The notes below the pieces were generated by a model, which was not told the origin of the DNA, did no database searches, and saw only the letters and a program-made list of their open reading frames with translations. The position numbers and the translations under genes were made by a program. DNA of 64,000 nucleotides from Agarilytica sp045430305 (lineage in GTDB: Bacteria; Pseudomonadota; Gammaproteobacteria; Pseudomonadales; Cellvibrionaceae): NCBI GenBank assembly GCA_045430305.1, contig JAILXW010000003.1:673243-737242 (forward strand), in the 5' to 3' direction. Shown in pieces: positions 25,764 to 34,982 of this stretch; position 1 is the stretch's first letter, and every line of letters starts with the position of its first letter.

Positions 25764-27560
25764 CTAAGGGCATTCACCTACAAACCAGGTTTCATTGTCG
25801 TAACTATAAAGCGAGTTAGTAGACAAAGGATATCCTGACAATCTCTCGTCGCTGCCAACGGCATAGTATGTGACTGACCAATAGCTCCCGGTGTAATAAG
25901 CTCGCCCAGCTACTCGATGTGAGTAATTGCTCGTTGAGTAGGCTGTACATTCTGGCCCAGGTGTTGGTGTTGGGCTGGGCGATGGAGTTGGAGTTGGAGT
26001 TGGAGTTGGAGTTGGAGTTGGAGTTGGAGTTGGAGTCGGAGTCGGAGTCGGAGTCGGAGTCGGAGTCGGAGTCGGCGACACGGTTGGTGTTGGGCTTGGC
26101 GTTATAGTGGGCGTTGGCGAAGGTGAAACGGTTGGCGTCGGCGTCGGTAGGTTAATAACGGCTCTTACCGCTGCGGCTGCATCTACAATACCATCACCAC
26201 ATTGTGAGCAGTTGCCAGAAAAATCACGCGAGGTGTTTTTTAAGATCGTCTCAACTTGGTCTGGGTGTATGAGTGGGTCTACGGAATAAAGGAGTGCTGC
26301 GGCGCCAGCGACATGTGGTGCAGCCATGCTGGTGCCTTGGTAATACGTGTAGCCATCGCTTTCAGCGTCGCGGTCACCGGTGTTAATGGTAGAAAGTATG
26401 CCGTCTTCTCTTCCCGAGCTGGTGTCGCCACCTGGAGCGGCGATATCAACGACAGATCCATAGTTTGAATAGGGGGCTTTACTGCCACTTCGGCCGGTTG
26501 ATGCCACGCTAATCACGCCATCACAGCTGGAGGGGGTGTAGCTACCTGCGTTTTGGTCGGAGTTGCCAGCGGCAACGACGATGGTTGCGCCCAAGCTGCG
26601 AGCAACGTTAATGGCATTTTGTGTAGTGTTGTCACAGTCGCCTGCTCCGCCTAGGCTTAAATTGATAACGTCTGCGGGGTTGGGGTTAACAGGTAAACCT
26701 TCTACGGTTCCACCCGCTGCCCAAATGATGCCTTCGGCGATGTCGGAGGTATATCCACCGCATCGGCCAAGTACACGTACAGGAACAATTTGTGCGTTAA
26801 ATGCAACACCTGCAACGCCTATACCGTTATCTGCCTGGGCGGCCACTGTTCCGGCAACATGAGTACCGTGCCAGCTACTATCCGTTGGTTGAGAGAAAAA
26901 CCCGCAGGCTCCCCAGGGTGCCCAATCGCCTTCGTCAGATGCGTCGGCGTCTCGTCCGTTGCCATCTTGAGCGATGCTGCTGTCTTGAATCATATCGTAG
27001 CCGGGCAGTAGATTATTTTCCAAATCAATATGTGAGGTAATGCCAGTATCTACTACTGCTACGACTGCGCCGCCGCCATCGGCGTGCTCCCAAGCGTCGG
27101 GTAAATTTAACCCGCCAGTATTTTCGAAGTAGTGCCACTGCAAGTTGTAATTGGGGTCGTTTGGCTCGTACATGGCTTGCATGAGTCGATCGACCTCTAC
27201 GTATTCAATCGATGGGTCGAGCCTTAAGCGTGCCAACATGTCTTGCATGTAAAAAGATGAGTATGCTTCTGGAAGACGAAGCAAGTGGGCGCCGGTGGAA
27301 AGGCTGCGAAGGTAGCGCATTTGCTCACCAGTACGCGAGATTAAGCCCTGCATTCTGGCATTGCTCAAGCGTCGACGTGCTGAGTCTTGCTTGTATTTCA
27401 CGATAAACCGCAGGTTTTGCTTTGTGTCTGCGAGGTCGGCATAGAAGTTTGCCGACGATGTGTTGGGTTGAATCGCGTGCAGTTGTGCTGAAATTAGTAG
27501 AATAGTGCTTGTTACAAGTATGTGTATTGCCGAACGATGGCCTGAAAATAGGCTGGGCAT
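25764..27560 (-). CDS. Secreted S8 (subtilisin-like) serine protease with Thr-Pro linker
   Basis: Signal peptide (about 1-28), an inhibitor I9-like propeptide (about 45-125, RFIVKYKQ to IEYVEVDR), then the S8 domain with Asp171 (AVVDTG), His231 (HGTHVAGT) and Ser411 (GTSMAAPH). A 65-residue Thr-Pro/Ser-Pro linker (about 472-536) follows, then a 60-residue C-terminal Cys-flanked domain (CTAYSTSNYSHRVAGRAYY) of a type found at the end of extracellular hydrolases. All residues needed for catalysis are present. Secretion by a type II route is likely. The linker is encoded by a hexanucleotide repeat. Confidence 0.94.
   Translation of the reverse strand: MPSLFSGHRSAIHILVTSTILLISAQLHAIQPNTSSANFYADLADTKQNLRFIVKYKQDSARRRLSNARMQGLISRTGEQMRYLRSLSTGAHLLRLPEAYSSFYMQDMLARLRLDPSIEYVEVDRLMQAMYEPNDPNYNLQWHYFENTGGLNLPDAWEHADGGGAVVAVVDTGITSHIDLENNLLPGYDMIQDSSIAQDGNGRDADASDEGDWAPWGACGFFSQPTDSSWHGTHVAGTVAAQADNGIGVAGVAFNAQIVPVRVLGRCGGYTSDIAEGIIWAAGGTVEGLPVNPNPADVINLSLGGAGDCDNTTQNAINVARSLGATIVVAAGNSDQNAGSYTPSSCDGVISVASTGRSGSKAPYSNYGSVVDIAAPGGDTSSGREDGILSTINTGDRDAESDGYTYYQGTSMAAPHVAGAAALLYSVDPLIHPDQVETILKNTSRDFSGNCSQCGDGIVDAAAAVRAVINLPTPTPTVSPSPTPTITPSPTPTVSPTPTPTPTPTPTPTPTPTPTPTPTPTPTPTPSPSPTPTPGPECTAYSTSNYSHRVAGRAYYTGSYWSVTYYAVGSDERLSGYPLSTNSLYSYDNETWFVGECP
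25984..26073. repeat. 15-copy hexanucleotide tandem repeat in the protease linker
   Basis: Eight perfect GGAGTT units (25984-26031) followed by seven perfect GGAGTC units (26032-26073), each coding Thr-Pro on the minus strand. The sharp switch between two unit types suggests separate expansion events. Copy change by whole units keeps the frame and would alter only linker length. Confidence 0.95.
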
Positions 27561-27931
27561 GGTGTTCTCCTGAAGTGTGTGATGTGCCCCGGTAATGTTC
27601 CTTTACTCTATGGGGCTGTCGGTAGTACTGCGATTGTAATATTGGTTTATATGTATACCGACTGGTTAGTGAGTGAGCGCATTCTAGGGTGAGAAAGCAT
27701 CTAGATGAAGTATCCATGACCAGGCTTGTGACGCGGTATACATGTCATACTGTAGAAACTCGTGACATATATGGCGATGTGGTTGTTTGGGGGCTTTTTA
27801 GTGGCCGCCGTTACTTGAGGCAGGCCACAAAAAACTAGGCCAGATTGTAATATCTCAGTAGATGTAGCCCTTATCTATTTAATTTCTGTGTTTGGTTGCG
27901 CTATATTCGCTTGTTTTGTGGTTTCTACTCC
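27561..27931. other. Divergent intergenic region between protease and TrmB-like gene
   Basis: About 370 bp without a convincing gene. No hairpin or clear promoter pair stands out; both genes must be promoted from here. Confidence 0.35.
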
Positions 27932-28597
27932 ATGTACCAATCAAAGTCCGTTAACTCTAACCAAGATTCTGTTCACGATAACCTCGAGTCGACGGTGCTA
28001 AAGCACATCGCTTGCCCCTATCTAAAACCGTTTCGTGATCACAATCTTGACGCATTTGCCCGCTTAAAAAACAAAATTTCTGAGCTTGCGCCAAAGCGAC
28101 TCATTCTCGATTCATGCTGTGGTACGGCGATGAGTAGTTTAGTGCTGGCAGAAAAGCATCAAGACGCGCTTGTTGTGGGCGTTGATCAATCGGGGCATCG
28201 ACTCAATAAATCGCCTGAAGGGCGTCCACACAACTGTTTGTTGTTACAGGCAAATTGTGAAGACGTTTGGCGTTTGTGTGTCGAAGAGAATATTGAATTT
28301 GATGCGCACTATATTTTGTATCCAAACCCTTGGCCCAAGTCGACCCAGATGAAGCGGCGCTGGCATGGTCATGCGGTATTTCCTGTATTAAAGCCGCTTT
28401 CTCAAAAAACGGTTTTGCGCAGTAATTGGGATGTGTATTTGCAGGAGTTTGCGTTCGCTTGGAAATTGTTGACTGGCGTAAAAGCTGAGGTAAATAAAAA
28501 AGTCGTCACAGAGGCGATGACGCTTTTTGAAAAAAAGTACGTTGGTAGCGGCCAGGAAGTATACGAGTTGGAAGTGTTGTCGCGAGATTTAGGCTAA
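27932..28597 (+). CDS. TrmB-like SAM-dependent methyltransferase
   Basis: About 221 residues from ATG 27932 (frame open to a TTG at 27896). A SAM-binding GxG-like motif reads LDSCCGTAMSSL, less Gly-rich than usual, with VGVDQSG as the acidic strand. The later segment YPNPWPKSTQMKRRWHGHAVF matches the DPWPK...KRR substrate motif of tRNA (guanine-N7) methyltransferase, but with Asn in place of Asp. This suggests a divergent TrmB paralogue rather than the housekeeping enzyme. It overlaps the end of the converging kinase gene by 9 bp. Confidence 0.72.
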   Translation: MYQSKSVNSNQDSVHDNLESTVLKHIACPYLKPFRDHNLDAFARLKNKISELAPKRLILDSCCGTAMSSLVLAEKHQDALVVGVDQSGHRLNKSPEGRPHNCLLLQANCEDVWRLCVEENIEFDAHYILYPNPWPKSTQMKRRWHGHAVFPVLKPLSQKTVLRSNWDVYLQEFAFAWKLLTGVKAEVNKKVVTEAMTLFEKKYVGSGQEVYELEVLSRDLG

Positions 28598-31231
28598 TGC
28601 GCACAACTTATTCAGTGCGTCGCTTATTAGAATCACATCATTGCTGTCCAGTGCTGCTCTTTCGAGTGCTGCTGCAGCTACGGTAACATCAGGTCTGCCT
28701 AGGCTGCCCGCAATGCCTTTTAGCCGATGCGCTAAGCGCGCAAGCTCTTGCCAGTCACCGTTCGACATAACGCCGCGCATGGTTTCTAAATCTTGTGGTA
28801 GGCGCTCTAAAAAGGCGGCTTGTATGTCTGCGATGTCAAATTCTTGCGTCGCGGGCTCTTCTTCGGCGGGTGCTTCACTTTTTTCTGGTAGATGCTCGCT
28901 AAGTAGTTGGTAGAACTCAGGGCGATCAATAGGTTTGGGGTGGTGGCCGTCGAAGCCGACTTGGCGATAGGTTTCGATATCGTCGCGGCCCACATTCGCG
29001 GTAAGTGCAATGATGGGCACACTCACGCCCATTTGTTTCATTTCCTGAACGGCCTCGATGCCGCTCATGGTTGGCATTTGCACGTCTAGCAAAACTAAGT
29101 TGAATGCTTCTTCTTTGGCAGCGTTTACTGCTTCCAAGCCGTCTCTCGTTGTGACGGGTGTTGCGCCTGTATTTCGAATATATAAAGAAATTAACTCGCG
29201 ATTATCTGAGCTGTCGTCGGCAATTAATATCTTGCCTTCGAGCATAGGTGGTTTTTCTAACTTTTTAACGGGTGTGCTTTCCGTTTTAGCGGTGAGGTGG
29301 TCAACCCATTCGGTGTTTTGGATATCGCCGGTGGCAATGTCAAAACTAAAATCACTGCCGACCCCTGGTTGGCTGCTTACGCTTAGGTGGCCACCCATAA
29401 GTTGTGCTAGCTCGCGAGCAATAGTAAGCCCCAGCCCGGTGCCACCATAACGCCTTGTTGTAGATGCATCGACCTGCGTGAAAGGTTGAAACAGATTCTG
29501 TATGTCATCAGCACGCATACCTATGCCGGAATCGGTCACAGAAAACTGCATTTTTTGGTTGGCGCGGTCGCAAGAAACACGCAGGCGCACTTCACCTTCA
29601 TGAGTAAACTTGATGGCATTGTTTAACAGGTTAAGTAGTATTTGTCTCAGTCGCGTCGGGTCGGAAGTAATACTGTTGGGCAAAGGAAATTCGTAATCGA
29701 TGTAGAAGGTCAGGTTTTTTGCTTGAATTAGCATCGCCACCGTCGCTTCCAAATCAGAAATAAGATCCAGTGGCGGAAACACAATACGTTCAAGCTCAAT
29801 ACGACCAGCTTCAATTTTCGACACGTCGAGAATATCGTTAATCAAGCCTAATAAGTGCTTACTGTTTCGAAGTATCGAGGCAGACCAGCGCTCTTCCTCG
29901 CTGTGGTCTGGCGCTAGTTCGTGTAGCGTTTCCGCAAAGCCCATAATCGCGGTTAATGGTGTACGTATTTCGTGGCTGGTGTTGGCTACGAATGCACTTT
30001 TGGCTGAGGCCGATGCTTCAGCAGCTTCTTTAGAATGTACCAAGGCCTCGAGTTTAGCTTGTTCTGCTTCTTGCAATTGCGCTTGCGTGGCTTTTAGTTC
30101 ATTAAGCGTTTTTTCAATGGCGTGGCGTTGTTGCTCAACCGTGGAGTAAAGCTGGGCGTTGCCCATTGCTGTGCCGATAACCCCGCATACTGCGTCAACC
30201 AGAGAAATGTCATTTTCAGTGACTGCTAAGGTGTCTTCTAGTGTAAGAAGCCAAAGCATTCCGATGGGCTTTTCTTTTCGGCGAATAGGTACGAACAAAA
30301 AGGTTCGTGGTGTTTTCATGATGTTAAGTGCAGCTTTGTCTTTTTCTGACATGGGCAAATGCAGCACTTTTTCTACATCATGAAGATAAACGTGTTGGTT
30401 ATTCAAAAAACTCATGGAGGTAGCCGAGTCTGAAACTTCTAAGACGTAGCTGATATTTTTGTAGTATTCCTCTAGTTCGTTTCGCAAACCTTGTAGTGAA
30501 GGTTTATTGCATGCAAGCGTTCGAATGTTTAATTCGTTTTCTTCCTGCATCCAAACGGCGCACATGTCGAAGGACCACCAGTCCAAAAATTCTCGAGTGA
30601 TTACTTCGTATATTTGTTCTGCTTCTGACAGTTCCGTAATGTGCCCAATCATGTCCAAAAAGCCTTTCCGCTCTGCAGCGGCGGCTCTTAAGTCTTCTTC
30701 TTGCTGCTGTAGGTCGTAATAATCACGGGAGTTGTGAATAGGCTTAGAGAAAAAGTTGAGTAGGTCTTGTGCATGTTCATAACTGCTTGGCTCAACATGG
30801 CCTTCATTTACAAACATCATGACAACCCCTTGGGGTTTGCCATTTGAATCTGGAATTGGCATAACAGCCAATTCGTTCATACGCCAACGTTCAAAACGCA
30901 CGCGCATAATTTCGGGTTCATTGGCGACGGTCTCGCGGTTCAGTACATATTTTTTGTTACTGTTAAATGACCGTACAACGGCGTTATCTTCTGCCAGGGG
31001 GAATTGATAATCCTGGTAGGCCGTTTCCATTCCTTTAAAATCTTCCGGCAATTCAATTTTCTTAACGACGATGTATTTGCCATCAAAAGTGATGAGCGCG
31101 ATAAGGTAGCCGTCGATACCGCCATAAGTTTTGAGTTCTTTGCCAACCATTCCTAATAGTTCAGGAAGCTCAATGTTGTTGGCAATGTTTTCGAGTAGTT
31201 TTGTGTAATGATCTCCCGAGCGCTTAAGCAT
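28589..31231 (-). CDS. GAF-GAF hybrid histidine kinase with receiver and Hpt domains
   Basis: 880 residues. Two GAF-like domains (about 10-175 and 190-365), a coiled linker rich in Gln/Glu/Ala, HisKA with H-box SHEIRTPLTAI (His near 420), HATPase with LNNAIKFT, GIGM and GGTGLGL, a receiver with phospho-Asp in LLDVQMP (about 713), and a C-terminal Hpt with ARLAHRLKGIAGSLG (His near 836). No membrane segments, so a cytosolic sensor. Its ATG overlaps the end of the upstream REC-GGDEF-EAL gene by 8 bp, so the two are coupled, and phosphotransfer to that receiver is plausible. Confidence 0.93.
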   Translation of the reverse strand: MLKRSGDHYTKLLENIANNIELPELLGMVGKELKTYGGIDGYLIALITFDGKYIVVKKIELPEDFKGMETAYQDYQFPLAEDNAVVRSFNSNKKYVLNRETVANEPEIMRVRFERWRMNELAVMPIPDSNGKPQGVVMMFVNEGHVEPSSYEHAQDLLNFFSKPIHNSRDYYDLQQQEEDLRAAAAERKGFLDMIGHITELSEAEQIYEVITREFLDWWSFDMCAVWMQEENELNIRTLACNKPSLQGLRNELEEYYKNISYVLEVSDSATSMSFLNNQHVYLHDVEKVLHLPMSEKDKAALNIMKTPRTFLFVPIRRKEKPIGMLWLLTLEDTLAVTENDISLVDAVCGVIGTAMGNAQLYSTVEQQRHAIEKTLNELKATQAQLQEAEQAKLEALVHSKEAAEASASAKSAFVANTSHEIRTPLTAIMGFAETLHELAPDHSEEERWSASILRNSKHLLGLINDILDVSKIEAGRIELERIVFPPLDLISDLEATVAMLIQAKNLTFYIDYEFPLPNSITSDPTRLRQILLNLLNNAIKFTHEGEVRLRVSCDRANQKMQFSVTDSGIGMRADDIQNLFQPFTQVDASTTRRYGGTGLGLTIARELAQLMGGHLSVSSQPGVGSDFSFDIATGDIQNTEWVDHLTAKTESTPVKKLEKPPMLEGKILIADDSSDNRELISLYIRNTGATPVTTRDGLEAVNAAKEEAFNLVLLDVQMPTMSGIEAVQEMKQMGVSVPIIALTANVGRDDIETYRQVGFDGHHPKPIDRPEFYQLLSEHLPEKSEAPAEEEPATQEFDIADIQAAFLERLPQDLETMRGVMSNGDWQELARLAHRLKGIAGSLGRPDVTVAAAALERAALDSNDVILISDALNKLCALA

Positions 31232-33062
31232 TACTTGCTCCGCTCGCGGTCGAAGACGTTTTTAACCAGTCTACTAAATCGTTTGCAGCGATGGGGCGGC
31301 ATAAATGGTAGCCCTGAGCTGAGTCGCACCCCATTTCGGTTAATGTGGTGAGCGTCTCTGCATCTTCGACGCCTTCCGCGACAACGCGTAAGTTTAAGTT
31401 GCGAGCCATGTCGATAATGGTTTTCACCATGATGCGGTCAGCGTGGTTTTTCATCATGTCCATCACAAACGAGCGGTCGACTTTTACTTCTTTTACTGGG
31501 AGATTTCTTAAATAGCCCAACGAAGAATAGCCGGTACCAAAATCGTCGATGGAAATACTTATGCCTGATTCATCTAGGGCTCTAAGCGTGGCGAGCGCAC
31601 CATGTGGGTTTTCCATCATGGCTGTTTCAGTGACTTCCAGAATTAATCGATTCGGGCTGATGGAATATTGGTCGAGCCTTGTCATGACAGATTGTAATAA
31701 ATCGGCTTCACGTAAATTACGTGCCGACAAATTAATACTGATAGAAATTTCACAGCCTTGTTTTTCAAATTCATGGCATTGAATTAATGCGTGATTTAGC
31801 ACCCAGGCGGTCAGCGGTTTAATTACACCGGTTTGTTCTGCCAGAGGAATAAACTCGTCAGGAGGTACAAAACCCAATTGTGGGTGTTGCCAGCGAAGCA
31901 GTGCTTCAACTTTTGTTATTTCGCCAGTTCTGAGATCTTTTTGTGGTTGGTAAACGAGAGACAAACTGTTCTTTTGAATGGCTGAACGCAATTCGCCCAT
32001 CAGCGACAGTCGGCGTTCATTATAGGGGTCCATATCTTCAGAATATAAAGATACACGTTCATCGCTGTTCATTGCCTGTTCATAGGCAATATGTGCGCGG
32101 CGAAGCAGGTTGTCTACATCGCTCCCGTGTTGATGGGTAACTGCCAGCCCAGCATAACCGCTAAAATTTAAAGACATACCCAAATACTCAACCGGGTCAT
32201 CTAAGGTATGAATCAGTTCAGTGGTTTCTTGAACGGCCTCGTTTTCACCTAGAGAGCAATCCAGAATAATGGCAAAAGTCACTCCATCAACGCGTGCAAG
32301 GCAGTGGTTTGCGTTGTCTTCCTCTATCTTGATCGCGTTACGGATTAAGCGACTGCGTTCTTTTAAGCGGCTGCTCAGCTGTACGAGCAATTGGTTACCG
32401 TGTTGGTGGCCCAGAGTATTGTTTATTTCCTGGAAGCCGCCGAGAACAATTAACGCCAGAGCAAAGGGCGCACTAGAAGAGCTTGCGCGGGTCGAAAGCG
32501 TGCGTCGCAGAAGCGACATGTTGGGCAGGCCGGTCAGCGAATCGTGACAGGCTTGGTACATAAAGCGCTTTTCCACTTCATGACGATGATTCATTTCCTG
32601 TTCTAAAGCGCGAGTGCGTTGACGTACAAGGTCATCAAGGCGTTGGTTCTGCACCTGGATTTCGTTATTCAGCCTGCGGCTTTCCAAGTGAACTTTGACG
32701 CGCGCCAAGGTAATAGGAATGTTTAAAGGTTTAGTGATGTAGTCAGCGGCACCGGATTTAAAGCCCGCAGTCTGATCTTCTGTCAGGTCACGCGCTGTGG
32801 TGAATATGATGGGCACATCCGCAGTATGGGGGTCTTCTTTTAGTTTTTTACAGACCGTGTGGCCGTCCATATCTGGTAGGCCTACATCTAGCAGGATCAA
32901 ATCAGGTGCGGGCTTCTTGCGGGCAACTTCGAGTGCCTGGCTGCCGTTTTCAGCAGTCAATACATCGACAAAGGAATTCAACGCTCGTTCAAGCAATACA
33001 ACGACTAAGGGTTCGTCATCTACGACGAGAACGCGCTGACGGTTATGTTTTGCAGTTAACAC
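31224..33062 (-). CDS. Response regulator with degenerate GGDEF and active-looking EAL domain
   Basis: 612 residues. Receiver domain 1-125 with VVDDEP and phospho-Asp59 (LLDVGLPDMDG), a coiled-coil linker, a GGDEF-fold domain (about 180-340) in which the signature is replaced by RVDGVTF, then an EAL domain with EALLRW (about 387), the NLS motif, LEVTETA, and DDFGTGYSSLGYL plus KVDRSFV. The EAL catalytic residues are kept, so it should hydrolyse c-di-GMP; the GGDEF is expected to be inactive as a cyclase. First gene of the pair with the hybrid kinase. Confidence 0.92.
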   Translation of the reverse strand: MLTAKHNRQRVLVVDDEPLVVVLLERALNSFVDVLTAENGSQALEVARKKPAPDLILLDVGLPDMDGHTVCKKLKEDPHTADVPIIFTTARDLTEDQTAGFKSGAADYITKPLNIPITLARVKVHLESRRLNNEIQVQNQRLDDLVRQRTRALEQEMNHRHEVEKRFMYQACHDSLTGLPNMSLLRRTLSTRASSSSAPFALALIVLGGFQEINNTLGHQHGNQLLVQLSSRLKERSRLIRNAIKIEEDNANHCLARVDGVTFAIILDCSLGENEAVQETTELIHTLDDPVEYLGMSLNFSGYAGLAVTHQHGSDVDNLLRRAHIAYEQAMNSDERVSLYSEDMDPYNERRLSLMGELRSAIQKNSLSLVYQPQKDLRTGEITKVEALLRWQHPQLGFVPPDEFIPLAEQTGVIKPLTAWVLNHALIQCHEFEKQGCEISISINLSARNLREADLLQSVMTRLDQYSISPNRLILEVTETAMMENPHGALATLRALDESGISISIDDFGTGYSSLGYLRNLPVKEVKVDRSFVMDMMKNHADRIMVKTIIDMARNLNLRVVAEGVEDAETLTTLTEMGCDSAQGYHLCRPIAANDLVDWLKTSSTASGASNA

Positions 33063-33482
33063 AGATTACCTAGGGTTATTCTTCGCCATTTCAATTGGCT
33101 TAGTTGTGAGACTGACTTTAAGAGTAGTAGGCCAGCCAACAGCCTACAAGAATTTGGCGCTATATATACGGGTATTGCGACCATAGTCGATTAAATACGT
33201 GCCATTTTTGGTTGCCTTGGTTCATATTTAAGCAAAAACTTGTGGCGTCAAAATCATCCTCAGATTATATCCATAAAACAGGCCGTGTCGGCAAGCAGAA
33301 TTGAAGAAAAAAAATCACAGCTTTCATTGCTTTTACCCTACCTGATAAACCACAAAAAAATCACACGTTTGGTGTGACTAGTTGGCTTCGCAAAAGAGGC
33401 TGTGCACCTAATATGCTTCCAGCGCCGCAGAGTTTTGATGCTTTGGTGCAATAATTCACACATTAAGTAAAAGGAAATTATT
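33063..33482. other. Intergenic region upstream of the metzincin-like gene
   Basis: 420 bp between divergent genes with no supported protein gene. It contains a minus-strand terminator-like hairpin at 33354-33377. AT-rich throughout, with promoter elements not individually clear. AAGGAAA at 33471 is the ribosome site of the downstream gene. Confidence 0.4.
33354..33377 (-). terminator. Minus-strand terminator-like hairpin with no visible gene behind it
   Basis: TCACAC (33361-33366) and GTGTGA (33372-33377) pair around a 5-base loop; read on the minus strand the hairpin is followed by seven T (the A run 33354-33360). Nothing coding lies just upstream on that strand. Confidence 0.55.
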
Positions 33483-34838
33483 ATGTTCACTCTTAAACAC
33501 GTATTTATGGGTGGAGCTTTTGCCCTGAGTTCCATGATGGCCGATGCTCAAATTGCGTCCCGCTATGATATCTCGTCCACGCTATCAACTGGGTCATTGC
33601 TTACATCTAACGTCGTAGTTCAGGATGAGAAGCAGCAAGAATCAGGTTTAAAAGCCGTAGGTAACAGCGATGTTGCTGCAACAATCGTTGTGAATGGTGA
33701 AAAGCTTGAAGTGCGCGGTCGCTCTAGTTTCCACCTAAATGGTACTGCTGATGCAGTTGCCAAAGGCGAGGTTTCACTGGGGGCGCTTAACCTCGTATTC
33801 TTCGATGTTCCGCAAGCGATGTTGAATGATGAAAAGCTCGGGGCAGAAAAAAATGGCACACTTTCTTTTGTGGGTATCGCGGGCCAAACGCTTCATTATG
33901 ATGCACGAAGTGCAAGTTTCGAAGGTGAGGTGGAAGGGTTTATTTCAGCTGACTACATGGCTGAGTTTGCGCCAGCTTTAAAAGACAGTGCAGAAGGTGA
34001 CCACACAAAATCACCACGGCAAAAGGCGAGTATGCGTGTTCGTATGCAATTGTCTGAAGCGCTATCGTTAAAAGAAAGCGAAGAGTCGCGCAAAGACCGC
34101 ATCGAGGCGGAGTTTATTTTACAGGCAGACGATGACCCTCAAATGTCGGCATACCCACTGGAAATTGAGCTGCGCCCAATTTATGAATTTGAATACATAG
34201 TTTGGTGGCGTTTCGAAATTGCCAAGCGCTTGTGTGTACAGCCCGTGCGTTTTAGTCGGCTCATTTGGAATTGGCCACTAATTTCATGGGATTACACCGG
34301 TGCTGGTTTGGGTTTTGGCCAGCCAGAAGCTGACTCGCAATGGGCAAAATCCGACGTAGTGTTTACTTGGCGTGATTGGATCGCCGTATACAACCCAACC
34401 TTATTTAATTTCAGTACTTCAGAAGCGAGCGATGTACTGGATGCGGTAGATGAAGATGACTGTGTAGAAGTGTTCTTTGTAGAAGGTGATGACGGTATGC
34501 ACAACAACTGGGGTGGCGGCGCGTCGTTTAATGGTGGTGAGGCGTTTACCAAAATTATCTCCAGCGACGGCAATGTCGACGCCGGTGTGGATTTTGTTCA
34601 CTTGGCGCATGAGCTAGGCCATAGTATGGATCTGCCTCATCCGAATGCTTGGAATAGCTCTAGTACGAATACCTTGATGTGTCCAAGCGGTTACGCTAAC
34701 GATAATCCAGATCGTAATAGCCAAGAAAATGAAGACAGCCTTTCTAACCCGCTATTCACTTTTGCGCTAAAACTGGCAAGCCCGGGGCCAGATTGCACCA
34801 ATAGCGCAGACTGCGGCGCTTGCCCTCCCATTCCATAG
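33483..34838 (+). CDS. Exported metzincin-like zinc metalloprotease
   Basis: 451 residues with a signal peptide ending near ADA (about residue 21). The zinc motif HELGHSMDLPH (376-386) has the HExxHxxxxxH spacing of metzincins, with Asp in place of the usual Gly at the eighth position, and is followed by a Met-turn-like TLMCPSG. The N-terminal 200 residues form an unassigned beta-rich region. The C-terminus has a Cys-rich end (CTNSADCGACPP). Catalysis is likely but the family is not certain. Strong AAGGAAA ribosome site and a terminator 34 bp after the stop. Confidence 0.78.
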   Translation: MFTLKHVFMGGAFALSSMMADAQIASRYDISSTLSTGSLLTSNVVVQDEKQQESGLKAVGNSDVAATIVVNGEKLEVRGRSSFHLNGTADAVAKGEVSLGALNLVFFDVPQAMLNDEKLGAEKNGTLSFVGIAGQTLHYDARSASFEGEVEGFISADYMAEFAPALKDSAEGDHTKSPRQKASMRVRMQLSEALSLKESEESRKDRIEAEFILQADDDPQMSAYPLEIELRPIYEFEYIVWWRFEIAKRLCVQPVRFSRLIWNWPLISWDYTGAGLGFGQPEADSQWAKSDVVFTWRDWIAVYNPTLFNFSTSEASDVLDAVDEDDCVEVFFVEGDDGMHNNWGGGASFNGGEAFTKIISSDGNVDAGVDFVHLAHELGHSMDLPHPNAWNSSSTNTLMCPSGYANDNPDRNSQENEDSLSNPLFTFALKLASPGPDCTNSADCGACPPIP

Positions 34839-34871
34839 GGGGTAACGCATAACTTTTCTAAGGTATGAATT

Positions 34872-34893
34872 GGGCAGCTTCGGCTGCCCTTTT
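34872..34893 (+). terminator. Rho-independent terminator with UUCG loop
   Basis: GGGCAGC / GCTGCCC (34872-34878 with 34883-34889) closed by TTCG, followed by TTTT. Ends the metzincin-like gene transcript. Confidence 0.93.
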
Positions 34894-34982
34894 CTAATTC
34901 TGATACGGGGGTGGGAACTGATTATTTTATTGTGTTGTGGTAAGTTCCGTTGCTCTCATTTACCGGCTTGCCTTCCGATCTT

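Noticed and set aside
25984..26147. Tandem repeat resembling a CRISPR or phase-variable tract
   Set aside because: Units are six bases without spacers and lie in frame inside a protease gene; slippage by whole units cannot shift the frame.
25919..26289. Plus-strand open frames over the protease linker
   Set aside because: They are Glu-Leu or Glu-Ser low-complexity mirror products of the Thr-Pro repeat, with no start signals.
33361..33377. Crp site TCACAC-N5-GTGTGA
   Set aside because: Half-sites are in the inverse order to TGTGA-N6-TCACA and the element is better explained as a hairpin with a T run on the minus strand.
33338..33535. 65-codon minus-strand frame
   Set aside because: No ribosome site, spans the metzincin promoter and start, and composition is not protein-like.
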